Counted from the first letter of the stretch, positions 26,452 through 36,361 are shown. The stretch: DNA of 64,000 bases from an uncultured Glaciecola sp. (GCF_937770335.1 NZ_CALJHY010000004.1:277694-341693); one strand, 5' to 3'. Numbers and translations are program-made. Notes: generated from the sequence alone by a model not told the origin.

Positions 26452-29046
26452 TTATAATTTAATTAATGGTGACATGTACAAGCTGTTCGCCATTAATTTG
26501 CTAGTGCCGTCCCAGTAACCACGGAAGTGAATATTATCGACGAAGCCTATTACCACTCCTTTACCAACAGGCTTAGCAACAATTGCAGTTGTTTTGCCAA
26601 TTAGCTTTTGTAACTCATCAGCAGTGTAACCCGCGACAAGCGGCTTTCCTTGATAGGTAGCAACTTCATTGAAAGGGTCATTTGAGGGTTTCATTACCAT
26701 ATTTGTCGTTTTAAATAGAGGTAAATCACTATCTTCATAACCAAACATAAGCGGATGGGTAAGATCAACATCCGCACGGTAAACCGAACCCGCGATCAAT
26801 TTTTTAGCAGCAAGCGCATCTTTGTCTCCAAAACCAAGTCCCTGAGTACTAAACGCTTCGTCTACTTTACTGTTTGCTATAACCTCATTATCAATCCATT
26901 TTTTCTTACTAAACCAACGTACGGCTGATTTTTGACCAATCAGGATACCGCCTTTTTTAACCCACTCTTTTATTCCAGCGGCAGTGTCGTCATTGACTGA
27001 GGTATAAGTACCTGAAGCAAACACAATATGCGTATACTCAGAAATATCTCTATCGTTCAAATCCGACAAATCCAATAAGGTGGCTGGCAAGCCTAAACGA
27101 GTATCAAAATAATGCCAAATTTCGCCAACTTCATATTGTGATGTCCCTTTTCCACCAATTAATAATACTTTGGGTAAGGTGACAGGGGCGAATTGCCTGC
27201 TGCCCAAGTCGATCCCTCTTGATGTGAGGCCTGAAGCCACATTATATAAATTAATATTGAGCGTTTTCGCTTGGCTCGACAATATATCAAGCAAGTTAGT
27301 TGGTTGTTGCAGAGCCATTGGAATGACAATTGCGCCTTTGGCAAAATCTCTCGACGTTGTTGATCCCGCAGCGGCAATTTGAGCCGTGAAATCAGCACCA
27401 GCCACCCTTACTTGAACCTCATTACTTAACAAATACTGCAACAGCGCAGGCGCTTTATAATCGTGCCACTCAAATGCATATGCATACACATTTGCGGTAA
27501 GCGTTGTTTGTGCAACTTTGCGTTCAGCAGACTTTTCTGTAGACAACTTACGCATCTCTGATTTGCTAAGCGATGAATAATTTAGATTAAACGCTAAAGG
27601 TAAATTCCAATTTGAAACGTCATAAAATGTGTTGTCCGTAAAGCGCTGACGTTCAGAAAACAATGAGCGAATAAGGCGATATTGAGCTTGGTCAACAGGC
27701 ACAACGAGCGCATTATTTGACTGTAATTCTAAACCATCTACTTTTGCATTTTTTGCCACAATAGAGAAATCAATTTGATGAGATGACAGAATTTCTTGAA
27801 CACGTTCAAATCTGCTTTGGTCTAAGTTGCCTTGAATAACAAAAGCATTTATTTTGTCATCTTTGATCAATTTTTTTGTGTCTGTATAAAACTGCTTTTG
27901 ATAAGCCAGAATCGCACTTTTGTTAGCCACTGAGCCTGCAAACGTCGACAACGATGTTGTGACTTGATTCTGGATCGTATCAGGGAAGCTCAATACACCG
28001 TTAACAGAATCCTGCAGATGCCCACGACTGCTTGCCTGTTCAAACAAAATACCAATGCTGCCATGCGCATCTGGATAGGTAGAGCCTTTGCCATAGTAGA
28101 AATCATCAAAGCTTTCTTGGGTGAAATAGAGCTGCTTTTGATCGTCTAATGCTTGTGCGTGGAAGTCGCCCAAAGCGGCTGTTAATGTTACGTTTGTATC
28201 GGGTGTCCATGGATTTTTACGAGAAGAAATACCGGGTTGAAAAAAGTAAGTACTGTCAGTTCCCATTTCATGGAAATCGGTTAATACATGAGGGCGCCAT
28301 TGATGAAACTCAGCAATACGCGCGCGACTCTCTGGATGAGTAAGTAATAACCAATCACGATTTAAGTCGAACCAGTAGTGATTTGTTCTGCCTGAAGGCC
28401 AATGCTCTCTATGTTCCCTGTGTAACTTGTCGCTCACTAAGGTGTTACCTTTGTGAGAGTTAGCCCATTGTGCGAAACGAGATAAGCCATCTGGGTTTAA
28501 CGATGGGTCGAGTAAAATAATATTTTCATTTAACAGATTTTGAACCTCAGCACCGTTCGATGCAGCAAGGTGGTATGCCACTAACATTGAGGCATTGGCA
28601 CCCGACGGTTCATTTCCATGTACGCTGTAACCCATATTAATGATTAACGGAGCGTCCGCAGGAGCTGATTTGCCAGCATCAATTCTAGCTACATGTTCTA
28701 TACGAAGCTCATCAATATTCGAGTGATTAGACGGACTCGTAATGGTTAGCAATAACAAAGGGCGGTGCTCGTGAGTTCGACCAATCTCCTTAATAGTCAC
28801 CCTGTCAGATGCTTCAGCTAATGCATACATATAATTAACTAATTGGTCATGGCGCACATGCCATGTTCCTACTGGGTAGCCAAGAACGTCGGCTGGTAAC
28901 GGTATGCTATTGTCGTAATTTTGATCCTTGGGAAGGTAATCAAGGTCGCTATCTTTTGCGAAACTAGGCGCCGCAAACAACGTGCAAAACGTTAGAAAAA
29001 CGGTCGCCAAAGACTGTCGACTTATAAAGTGTTGCGGATTAAACAT
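26452..29046 (-). CDS. Secreted M14-family zinc carboxypeptidase with C-terminal GATase-like domain
   Basis: The 864-residue protein has a signal peptide ending near APSFA (about residue 30). The M14 catalytic domain covers about 60-350 with zinc ligands His143 and Glu146 (SVHGNEPSGA) and His259 (TDFHEMG). A further match is YWFDLNRDW. From about 630 a class I glutamine-amidotransferase-like fold follows (KVLLIGGKG, HYFDTRLGLP, KKGGILIGQKS) without an obvious catalytic Cys. It should trim peptides in the periplasm or outside. It interrupts the comF-nfuA adjacency seen in E. coli. Confidence 0.9.
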   Translation of the reverse strand: MFNPQHFISRQSLATVFLTFCTLFAAPSFAKDSDLDYLPKDQNYDNSIPLPADVLGYPVGTWHVRHDQLVNYMYALAEASDRVTIKEIGRTHEHRPLLLLTITSPSNHSNIDELRIEHVARIDAGKSAPADAPLIINMGYSVHGNEPSGANASMLVAYHLAASNGAEVQNLLNENIILLDPSLNPDGLSRFAQWANSHKGNTLVSDKLHREHREHWPSGRTNHYWFDLNRDWLLLTHPESRARIAEFHQWRPHVLTDFHEMGTDSTYFFQPGISSRKNPWTPDTNVTLTAALGDFHAQALDDQKQLYFTQESFDDFYYGKGSTYPDAHGSIGILFEQASSRGHLQDSVNGVLSFPDTIQNQVTTSLSTFAGSVANKSAILAYQKQFYTDTKKLIKDDKINAFVIQGNLDQSRFERVQEILSSHQIDFSIVAKNAKVDGLELQSNNALVVPVDQAQYRLIRSLFSERQRFTDNTFYDVSNWNLPLAFNLNYSSLSKSEMRKLSTEKSAERKVAQTTLTANVYAYAFEWHDYKAPALLQYLLSNEVQVRVAGADFTAQIAAAGSTTSRDFAKGAIVIPMALQQPTNLLDILSSQAKTLNINLYNVASGLTSRGIDLGSRQFAPVTLPKVLLIGGKGTSQYEVGEIWHYFDTRLGLPATLLDLSDLNDRDISEYTHIVFASGTYTSVNDDTAAGIKEWVKKGGILIGQKSAVRWFSKKKWIDNEVIANSKVDEAFSTQGLGFGDKDALAAKKLIAGSVYRADVDLTHPLMFGYEDSDLPLFKTTNMVMKPSNDPFNEVATYQGKPLVAGYTADELQKLIGKTTAIVAKPVGKGVVIGFVDNIHFRGYWDGTSKLMANSLYMSPLIKL

Positions 29047-29292
29047 ATAGATTCCTTTATGTGCTGTCTTATTTTATTATGGTGACAAGGACGCGTTGAA
29101 TATTCAAGGCGCAAGCATCTTACCCTATATCGTAATACTTAAAAGCCTAGACTAATATTTAAAACCTCAATCTCATCCTCAAAAGCCAACTCAAATCCCT
29201 GAAATCTCACTATTTGTTAATCGATAAACCGATTTTTTATAAAATAGTTACAAAAATACTAATACCCGACTGTTTTACTCAGGTAATTTTGC

Positions 29293-29298
29293 TATTAT
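29293..29298 (+). promoter_or_regulatory. Candidate -10 box of nfuA
   Basis: TATTAT at 29293-29298 with a weak -35 CTGTTT at 29270-29275 (17-base spacer). The nfuA start is 37 bases downstream, preceded by the strong ribosome site GGGGAGG at 29323-29329. No IscR-type box is obvious. Confidence 0.4.
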
Positions 29299-29334
29299 AG
29301 TCGTCATAAATTAATTTCACTTGGGGAGGTCATT

Positions 29335-29913
29335 ATGATCACTATATCGGAATCAGCACAAACTCACTTTGGTAAACTTTTATCGCAACAAGGTGAAGGC
29401 ACCAATATTAGAGTATTTGTGGTAAATCCAGGTACCTCAACGGCTGAATGTGGCGTGTCCTATTGCCCAGCAGATGCCGTAGAAGAAGCAGATGTTACGC
29501 TTCCTTTTAATGGTTTTAATGCCGTTGTTGATAAAGAAAGTGCGCCATATTTGGAAGAAGCAGAAATTGATTTTGTTACCGACCAAATGGGCTCGCAGTT
29601 AACGCTTAAAGCACCAAATGCGAAAGCCAAGAAGTTAAGTGATGATGCAAGCTTGGTTGAACGCGTTAATTATATGATCGAAACAGATGTTAATCCCGGT
29701 CTTGCAAGCCACGGCGGGAAAGTAGTTTTGGTTGAAATAACTGAAAATAAGACTGCTGTCTTGCAATTTGGCGGTGGCTGCAATGGTTGCTCTCAGGTCG
29801 ACGTGACATTAAAGAACGGTATTGAAAAGCAGATGTTAGTTGAGTTTGAAGGTGAAATATTGGCTGTGAAAGACGCGACTGAGCATGAAGCGGGTGAGCA
29901 TTCTTACTACTAA
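29335..29913 (+). CDS. nfuA: Fe-S biogenesis protein NfuA
   Basis: 192 residues, the usual NfuA length. The N-terminal A-type carrier-like domain spans about 1-100. The C-terminal Nfu domain has [15 protein letters not shown], with Cys149 and Cys152 binding a 4Fe-4S cluster across a dimer. The end [11 protein letters not shown] is characteristic. It delivers clusters to apo-enzymes under oxidative stress or iron limitation. It lies near bioH-comF as in E. coli. Confidence 0.97.
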   Translation: MITISESAQTHFGKLLSQQGEGTNIRVFVVNPGTSTAECGVSYCPADAVEEADVTLPFNGFNAVVDKESAPYLEEAEIDFVTDQMGSQLTLKAPNAKAKKLSDDASLVERVNYMIETDVNPGLASHGGKVVLVEITENKTAVLQFGGGCNGCSQVDVTLKNGIEKQMLVEFEGEILAVKDATEHEAGEHSYY

Positions 29914-30007
29914 ATATAATAGATATTAGTAGCTATACGCAACAGACTTCATTAATCTGCTATGGTTAGTGAAGTTGATGTTTATAGGAGAGTGAGGCGC
30001 ATGCTTG

Positions 30008-30292
30008 ATGAATAGCTGGATAGAGAAAATAACCCACGAACCACTTAGACATTGGCTGCGTTTTATAAAGGGCTTCGCTATTTTTATGGTTGGTGTTGCT
30101 TTGTGGTACTCAGACCTAGGTTTAGTGTACTTAGGCGTTTCAGACGCTGCGGTAAATAGTTACAGCGATCCATCAAAAATTATCGCGTTAGTGTTTTTAT
30201 TTTTCGGTACTATTATATCGGCCATTGGCTACTTACAAATTCTTGTTTGCAGACTGTTACCTAGCAAGACTGGACTCCCCCGCAATCAATAG
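30008..30292 (+). CDS. Small two-helix membrane protein, unknown function
   Basis: The 94-residue product has two hydrophobic segments (about 20-45 and 58-82) flanked by polar ends. I do not recognise the family. I placed the start at ATG 30008 because a GTGAGG site precedes it by ten bases. A TTG at 30005 is in frame, and an ATG at 30001 in another frame ends after four codons. It follows nfuA by 95 bases. Confidence 0.6.
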   Translation: MNSWIEKITHEPLRHWLRFIKGFAIFMVGVALWYSDLGLVYLGVSDAAVNSYSDPSKIIALVFLFFGTIISAIGYLQILVCRLLPSKTGLPRNQ

Positions 30293-30390
30293 AATTCATT
30301 ACCAATAAAAAGATTGACCATATCTAATAACGGTGGCCGAGTGCTGGTCAATGATGCGGTCGTATCTCGTTGCCCAGCCAACGTTTTATT

Positions 30391-31212
30391 TCAGCTACTT
30401 TTGCGTCTTACAGCAATAGATAATCCTAACACTAATAGCGACCACAGTACGCTACCGCCCGCATAACCTCCTCTGCGTTCAACCTTTGCGACTTTATCCT
30501 CTTTCACTCGCGTTCTAAAAGTTGCTAGTTCTATATCAAGATTTTTACTCATGTCGGCTACGGCTAGCGCATACCCTTCAATCGATTTCTCTGCTAATAC
30601 AGCGTCGATTTTAATCGCGGTGGAGCTTTCTGATAGTTTATTGATGCCTGGAGCCCTGAATAACATTTTTCGGCTCTTTACATCAAAAACCGCTGTATCT
30701 ACAAAGGTTTGAACCGAATTGTCATTTGCTGGTATCAGGTACATTCCAACGATCGTCCAATATAACAATGCGCCTTTTTTCTCTAAAGACTGAGTAACTT
30801 GGTCATACGAAACCAGTGCCATGACGTCTACGTCATAAAGTCGAGACACCTGCTCTAGTGTAGTGAAACCCTCTCCACCCTGTAAATAGTCGCTAGGAAT
30901 AATTTCAATTTTGTCAATATAGTCATATTGTAAGAATGACTTTTTTACTTGTTCAAGTAATTCAACTTGGTTACTTCGGTGGATACCATTTTGCGCCCAA
31001 TTTTTTGATGGGACAAAGGCGAGTCCTACTTTAACTGGTAATGTAAGAACGGGAATTTCAGCTGAATGCTCGGTACGACTACTCTCATCAGGGTACAAAA
31101 AATTCATCAAACTGCTGGAAACCGTCTTTTTATTACCATTGAGATGAAGCGGTGAACTACATGCACTTAATGCGAACAAGCTAACAAAGACTATCGTTAA
31201 TTTAAATCTCAT
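30391..31212 (-). CDS. Rhombotarget-type lipoprotein with GlyGly-CTERM tail
   Basis: The 273-residue protein begins with a lipoprotein signal (LFALSACSS, Cys about 18) and ends with a GlyGly-CTERM-like tripartite tail (GGYAGGS, a hydrophobic helix VLWSLLVLGLSIAV, then RRKSS). That tail is the recognition signal for rhombosortase, a rhomboid-type protease that cleaves the tail on type II secretion substrates. The combination of a lipobox and this tail matches the rhombotarget lipoprotein family. The middle region has no catalytic motif I know. Three related 11-base motifs lie upstream of its start. Confidence 0.8.
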   Translation of the reverse strand: MRFKLTIVFVSLFALSACSSPLHLNGNKKTVSSSLMNFLYPDESSRTEHSAEIPVLTLPVKVGLAFVPSKNWAQNGIHRSNQVELLEQVKKSFLQYDYIDKIEIIPSDYLQGGEGFTTLEQVSRLYDVDVMALVSYDQVTQSLEKKGALLYWTIVGMYLIPANDNSVQTFVDTAVFDVKSRKMLFRAPGINKLSESSTAIKIDAVLAEKSIEGYALAVADMSKNLDIELATFRTRVKEDKVAKVERRGGYAGGSVLWSLLVLGLSIAVRRKSS

Positions 31213-31522
31213 TACGTATCCTTACTGGGGGTTAGGTTAGACTAGCCTAAAATTGTTTTTTGGAATCGCACGCTAAGATCAAAAAAATAGTTAGGCTAGA
31301 CGCGTTATTGTAAACGTTAACTAATTGAAATTAATATTAGCGTTAATCAGACTCATCAAGCGAGTAATTAGTTCACTCCTAGCATTGAGGTGGCAAGGAC
31401 AATAGTGGCAAACTGATTAAAACGATCGCTGAGTAAAATAATGATAAAGTAACGTCAACGTTAGCAATAAAACGAGCCAGCGACTGACGATATTTAGTTT
31501 TATGACTACAAATATTTATTCA
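31213..31522. other. Intergenic region with repeated TTAGG motifs
   Basis: No gene is seen in these 310 bases. Three related 11-mers occur: TTAGGTTAGAC at 31232-31242, its relative TTAGGCTAGTC on the minus strand at 31240-31250, and TTAGGCTAGAC at 31291-31301. They stand 20-90 bases before the lipoprotein start on the other strand and look like regulator half-sites. Confidence 0.45.
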
Positions 31523-32260
31523 TTAAATATGCTTTTCTTGTTCCGATAACTGTTGACACATATACTTATAATAACGCATATTTTTCTTAATCAATGCCTC
31601 CACACGGCTGGGCATTTTCTCTCCATTTATAGGCCTTTTATTATCAGTAAATCCTTGACTGTTAATGGCATCAAGGTGCCAAGATTCTCTTCCTTTCCAG
31701 TTATCTCTGGACCCCGACTGCCATATTAAAGCGTGACTTGGCATATCATGATCAATGTATGCAAAGTACTGTTTTACTACTTGAGCTGGCGCTTGTATCA
31801 GTTGAGTAGCATTGATGATGAAAGGCTTTATACCCGTTACTCGATGTATCTTATCAAATAATACCTGCTGACCTTCAAACCCAGTTTCATTTTCATGGAA
31901 ATCTGAGCGCATCTTATATAGTGAAGGGATTGACAGACGAGGATCTCTTATCAAGAAGGTATGTGTGGCAGATTTTATCTGACTATCGAAAATGAAGGGC
32001 GTTGCGTGATAAGCCATGTCTTTTACAAATACAGGCTTGGACTGATTATTATTCGAGAGCGAGTCAAAAAAAGTATTGAATTGCGCTTGTGCTGAGTCAA
32101 AATCGTTGGCTGAAATTATGCTTTGTTTATAAATATCAATAAATGGCTCGCCAATCACATTAAATTGACCGGTATTTGCCATCATTTTCTCGAAAGCGGT
32201 GCTGATAGACCGAGGCACACACCAAAGGAAATTAGGTAAACGGACTATTGCTTTTGTCAA
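31523..32260 (-). CDS. Sulfotransferase-family protein
   Basis: The 245-residue protein resembles PAPS-dependent sulfotransferases. The 5'-phosphosulfate-binding loop is in LWCVPRSISTAFEKMM (about 12-28) and a 3'-phosphate-binding type motif is in FLIRDPRLSIPSLYK (about 103-117). It has no signal peptide. The acceptor cannot be predicted. It follows a MATE transporter gene on the same strand after 88 bases, so a joint role is possible but unsupported. Confidence 0.75.
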   Translation of the reverse strand: MTKAIVRLPNFLWCVPRSISTAFEKMMANTGQFNVIGEPFIDIYKQSIISANDFDSAQAQFNTFFDSLSNNNQSKPVFVKDMAYHATPFIFDSQIKSATHTFLIRDPRLSIPSLYKMRSDFHENETGFEGQQVLFDKIHRVTGIKPFIINATQLIQAPAQVVKQYFAYIDHDMPSHALIWQSGSRDNWKGRESWHLDAINSQGFTDNKRPINGEKMPSRVEALIKKNMRYYKYMCQQLSEQEKHI

Positions 32261-32348
32261 ACTGGGCTACCTGTTATTGATTGTTGTCTTATAAGCTGAA
32301 ACGCCTAAGTTCATAAATATGACCCGCATCTTGTTAGAAGTAAAATAA

Positions 32349-33710
32349 TTAACCAACATAATTAGTAAAAATACGCTGTTGCGGTTTGTTTATCAAAAAT
32401 ACATACCAACTACCTAAAATAGCCCCCCTAAACGCGAGAAAACTAAGTAGTGCGATCCATAAGCCAACATTGCCTAAGTCTGTAACAAACCACCAAATTA
32501 GAAAAAATCCAAATATCGCACTCAATATCATAGAATCTCGCATTGCTTTACCCTTGCTCAGCCCCACAAATACACCATCAAACAGGAAACACCAATGCGC
32601 AACTAGCGGCAGAATGATCATGAGGCCAAGATAGTTAGATGCTTCTTCTTGCAGCGCCGTTTGATTTGTTAGCAACTGAATAATCTGCGTACCAAATTGC
32701 CAAAACACGACAGCGTAAACTATTGCAAACAAACTCGACCAAAGCAAGCCGACTCTGACATGATAGGCCAAAGCCGTTTCGTTTTTCTTGCCCTTTTCTT
32801 CGCCAACTAAAGCTTCAACTGCATTGGCAACGCCATCTAACCCCAAAGCAATAAGTGCAAAAAACTGCATCAATATTGCGTTGGTTGCTGCAACTTGTGC
32901 TCCCATGCCAGCACCTGTAAAGATAATGAACGCAAGCGTAAATTGCAGTGCCAAGTTACGAAATAAAATATCAGAATTAAGGGTTAATAAAGGCTTTAAT
33001 GACATCCATTTTAACCAACTCGATTTAAACAAAGTCATGTTAACTAGGCTCTTAGTCGCCAAGAGCGAAAGCCCCAAAAGTGCAAATTCAGCCACAACCG
33101 TTGCGGCAGCTACGCCCTTAACACCCCATTCAAATACAAAGACAAACAAAAGACTAAAAATGATATTTATAACGTTAACCGCAAGCTGAAGCAACAGTAC
33201 TGTTTTGGTTTTTTGCTGACCAATTAACCATCCTACTAAGGCCATATTGGCAAGAGCTGCAGGCGCACCCCATATTCGGATATTAAAATAAGCTTGCGTG
33301 CTCTCGGACAGCAGTTTTGAGGATTGTGCGAAATACAAACCGGCATTCAATAAGGGCGATTGGAGTAATATAAACAATAGGCCCAACACTATTCCGAAGC
33401 AGACACCTTGCACCAATACTTTTGTGCGTCTTTGTTGTTCATCAACTTCAATATTACTACGACCTGCTTGGGCGCTTAATCCAGTGGTCGACATCTTTAG
33501 GAAGCCACAAATCCAATAGAGTTGAGTTAAAATTAGGGTACCAATAGATGCCCCGGCCAAATAGTGGGTCGCATCCATATGTCCTAAAATGGCAGTGTCC
33601 ACCAATCCTAATAAGGGGGTCGTAATATTCGCTAAAATTAATGGGATAGCTAAGAAAAATAGATGCCAAACATGCGGTTTTTGCCCGCCAGATTCAGTTT
33701 GTTGCATCAT
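32349..33710 (-). CDS. MATE-family efflux transporter, DinF-like
   Basis: The 453-residue protein has about 12 membrane helices. It matches the DinF branch of the MATE family from its N-terminal IPLILANITTPLLGLVDTAILGH and the internal GLDGVANAVEALVGEEKGKK. It should export organic cations or toxic metabolites in exchange for H+ or Na+. DinF is SOS-controlled next to lexA in E. coli; here lexA is 11 kb away and I see no LexA box before this gene. Confidence 0.9.
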   Translation of the reverse strand: MMQQTESGGQKPHVWHLFFLAIPLILANITTPLLGLVDTAILGHMDATHYLAGASIGTLILTQLYWICGFLKMSTTGLSAQAGRSNIEVDEQQRRTKVLVQGVCFGIVLGLLFILLQSPLLNAGLYFAQSSKLLSESTQAYFNIRIWGAPAALANMALVGWLIGQQKTKTVLLLQLAVNVINIIFSLLFVFVFEWGVKGVAAATVVAEFALLGLSLLATKSLVNMTLFKSSWLKWMSLKPLLTLNSDILFRNLALQFTLAFIIFTGAGMGAQVAATNAILMQFFALIALGLDGVANAVEALVGEEKGKKNETALAYHVRVGLLWSSLFAIVYAVVFWQFGTQIIQLLTNQTALQEEASNYLGLMIILPLVAHWCFLFDGVFVGLSKGKAMRDSMILSAIFGFFLIWWFVTDLGNVGLWIALLSFLAFRGAILGSWYVFLINKPQQRIFTNYVG

Positions 33711-33784
33711 GCTATTAATTACCTTTTACGATATGCTTAACTATTGGTAGCATGGGAGACTAACGCCATTACGCGGCCCGAGCA

Positions 33785-34975
33785 ATGATTAACGCTTTTT
33801 TGAAAAAATACACAACTTCGCGAACAGTTGCAGTAACCCTCCTGCTAACTGCACTTTCATTTTCAGCTCATGGCTATAAAGTAAAGATGCAGGGCGAGAT
33901 TGTTCAACCATCGAGTGAATCGGCGGAATTCGCAACAACACAAAATCTTTTAAGTGCACAAAAATTGCTATTGAAGGCCGCCAGCAGTGAACACAGCTTT
34001 GTTATTCTGCTTTATCATCATGTTGGAACCGACACGCCAAGGAGTACTTCGGTTACTCCAGAAGAACTGGAACAACATATGGCTTATTTGGCCGAAAACC
34101 ATACCGTTATCTCTTTAGATACTGCAATTAATGGACTCAACAACAAAACCCCTTTTCCCGAGCGTGCAGTGGTCATCACTTTTGATGATGGCTATAAAAA
34201 TATATTGGATAACGGCCACTCTATTTTAAAGAAGTACGGGTTTGAATATACCATTTTTATAAATCCTGCTCAGATCGATTTATTAAGTTCTCAGTTGTCG
34301 TGGGAGGATGTTAAAAAAATGAGTAAAGAGGGGGTCACCTTCGCAAATCATACGCTTGATCATTTGCATCTACTCGACAGATATCCGGGTGAAAGCAATG
34401 CGAATTGGCGCGCTCGTATTAAGAAAAACATTAGCTCTGCGGAGGAATCGTTAATCAAGCAACTTGGCTATTCAAAGAAATGGTTAGCATACCCATTTGG
34501 CGAATTTGACGGTGAACTTAAGGCAATGCTCAAAGATATGGGCTACGTAGGGTTTGGGCAACACTCTGGCGCAGTGAGTCAATTGAGCGATATGCAAGCA
34601 CTTCCACGTTTTCCTGCAGCCGGACGGTACGCCAAACTTGATACATTACGAACCAAAATCAATAGTTTAGCTATGCCTGTAACCGCCGTAAGACCACTTC
34701 ATTATGTGATTGGAGCAGAGGACGTGGCCGGTGAGGTTAATATTGATGTTTCACTTGATGATATTAGCTTCAGTCGCATTGCCTGTTACTTTGGTGGGGA
34801 TTCATTACCCATAACAAAAACTGAGAAAGGTTTTAGTGTCGATATCCAGACCCCGTTTTACCCTGGTCGAACGAGAGTTAATTGTACGGCACCTAGCGTG
34901 AAACAGCGCGATAGATTTTATTGGTACTCTATGCCATTTTTCACCCCTAAAGCAGATGGAACGTATCTTAATTAA
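33785..34975 (+). CDS. Polysaccharide deacetylase (CE4) family protein
   Basis: The 396-residue protein starts with a signal-type hydrophobic segment (about 15-30). The NodB/CE4 domain spans about 75-300: VILLYHHVG, the metal-binding VVITFDDGYKNI (Asp pair about 132), FANHTLDHLHL with the His residues, and AYPFGEFDGELK. A C-terminal beta-sandwich-like part follows to residue 396. CE4 enzymes remove N-acetyl groups from cell-wall or capsule polysaccharides. It faces the MATE gene divergently. Confidence 0.9.
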   Translation: MINAFLKKYTTSRTVAVTLLLTALSFSAHGYKVKMQGEIVQPSSESAEFATTQNLLSAQKLLLKAASSEHSFVILLYHHVGTDTPRSTSVTPEELEQHMAYLAENHTVISLDTAINGLNNKTPFPERAVVITFDDGYKNILDNGHSILKKYGFEYTIFINPAQIDLLSSQLSWEDVKKMSKEGVTFANHTLDHLHLLDRYPGESNANWRARIKKNISSAEESLIKQLGYSKKWLAYPFGEFDGELKAMLKDMGYVGFGQHSGAVSQLSDMQALPRFPAAGRYAKLDTLRTKINSLAMPVTAVRPLHYVIGAEDVAGEVNIDVSLDDISFSRIACYFGGDSLPITKTEKGFSVDIQTPFYPGRTRVNCTAPSVKQRDRFYWYSMPFFTPKADGTYLN

Positions 34976-35091
34976 ATGGGGGATAATGCAGTTTAATTAA
35001 CTTACGCACTCGGTAATCTGAATACAAGCACAAGGGTTTAGCCACGGGATAACGGCTCTGCCTATGGTCATAAAACGTCACGATTCTGCGA

Positions 35092-35688
35092 CTAAATACG
35101 CACTAGCATTCTAGAAAATGTTTGTTGCGTTGGTTCAAAATTGGTTTGTTTAAGTTCAACAAAGCCCGCGTTTAAATAACACTGAATTGCGTCGTAATTG
35201 ACTGTATCAACATCTAAAATTAGTTCGCGCTTTTGGTTTTCTTTGGCATCATGTATAACATGAGAAATAAGGGCACTAGCGATACCTTTACGCCTACTAC
35301 TGGGTGCAGTAGACACATGACCAAGACAAACTTGGTATGGTTTAGGAGGGGCAAAACATAAATCAAGTGTTTCTTTGTAGGTAAGAAGATGAATGATTTG
35401 TTCTGGCGCTACAAACTCTCTTAAAGAGGCAATCGTTCCTTGCTGAAATGCCACTGGCATAACAGAAGACCAAGACGCGCAGACCCCCTCTATTGCGTTA
35501 TTTTTGTCAGACGCAACCCAATGATAGTTAGCACTGAACTGTCCGTGGGCTTTATTACAGGCCTGTTGCAAATAGGTTTTACAACGAAGTTCACCACCAA
35601 ATAAGAAACTAAGTAAAGTGGGTTCAGATGCAAATATTAAGTCGGCAATAGCGGCAGATTGCGACAAATCACCGCGCTGGATATCCAA
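35092..35688 (-). CDS. GNAT-family N-acetyltransferase
   Basis: The 198-residue protein has the GNAT fold. Motif A with the acetyl-CoA pyrophosphate loop is HVSTAPSSRRKGIASALISH (about 124-143), and motif B follows in ILDVDTVNYDAIQCYLNAGF. The acceptor is not predictable. It is 13 bases downstream of sco1 on the same strand, so it may ride on the oxidase operon transcript. Confidence 0.88.
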   Translation of the reverse strand: MDIQRGDLSQSAAIADLIFASEPTLLSFLFGGELRCKTYLQQACNKAHGQFSANYHWVASDKNNAIEGVCASWSSVMPVAFQQGTIASLREFVAPEQIIHLLTYKETLDLCFAPPKPYQVCLGHVSTAPSSRRKGIASALISHVIHDAKENQKRELILDVDTVNYDAIQCYLNAGFVELKQTNFEPTQQTFSRMLVRI

Positions 35689-35701
35689 TTTAAAAAGCCC
35701 T

Positions 35702-36361
35702 TTAACCTTGTTTTAGAAGTATTGGAACATCTTTCTTTAGTTCTTCCATGTCGCTAATTGAGAGTTGACCAAGTTCCTGCTTTGGCTTGAATCGTCCAAC
35801 GACACGTCCATCAGGATTGATCACAACAATTGAAGCACTGTGATCGACTAAGTAATTTGGATTACTCATATCATCACTCATACCGTACATCATGCCCATA
35901 CTGCGCACCAGCGGGAATAACTCATCGTGAGGCCCCGTACTAGCAATAAAATCTTTGTTAAAATAATTAATATATTCGTTTAAACGCTCCGTCGTATCGC
36001 GTCTTGGGTCAACAGACAAAAACCAAATTTGTAATGGTGTAGTTGTAGTGTGTTGCGCTAGCTCAGGATAAATTTTGCTTATTTCTGCGAGTGTCACAGG
36101 ACAAATATCAGGACAGAATGTGTAACCTACAAATGCCAGTGTCCACTTTCCGTTAAGGTCGGCATTGGTCATTATTTGGTTATTATGATTTGTGAGAACA
36201 AAGTCATTTAAAGCGCGCGCTTGAGGATACCAACTCATATGCTCAGTTTTTTCGCTGAGCGGTTTTTTCATACTGTCAGGTGGTGCAATCGTAATCGCTA
36301 AATAAATCCCAAGGATTAATGAAACGACGGCAGCAACAGCAACCCATTTATTTTGATTCAT
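35702..36361 (-). CDS. SCO1/SenC copper chaperone for cytochrome oxidase
   Basis: The 219-residue protein has an N-terminal membrane anchor (about 7-26) and a thioredoxin-fold domain facing the periplasm. The copper ligands are Cys83 and Cys87 in FCPDICPVT and His174 in YLVDHSASI, the standard SCO set. It inserts copper into the CuA site of subunit II (CtaC). It closes the minus-strand oxidase cluster. Confidence 0.95.
   Translation of the reverse strand: MNQNKWVAVAAVVSLILGIYLAITIAPPDSMKKPLSEKTEHMSWYPQARALNDFVLTNHNNQIMTNADLNGKWTLAFVGYTFCPDICPVTLAEISKIYPELAQHTTTTPLQIWFLSVDPRRDTTERLNEYINYFNKDFIASTGPHDELFPLVRSMGMMYGMSDDMSNPNYLVDHSASIVVINPDGRVVGRFKPKQELGQLSISDMEELKKDVPILLKQG

Noticed and set aside
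32788..33189. 133-codon plus-strand frame inside the MATE gene
   Set aside because: Antisense shadow of a hydrophobic gene, rich in Ala, Ser and Thr, with no motif.
33711..33784. LexA control of the DinF-like MATE gene
   Set aside because: No CTGT-N8-ACAG site is seen upstream of its start.
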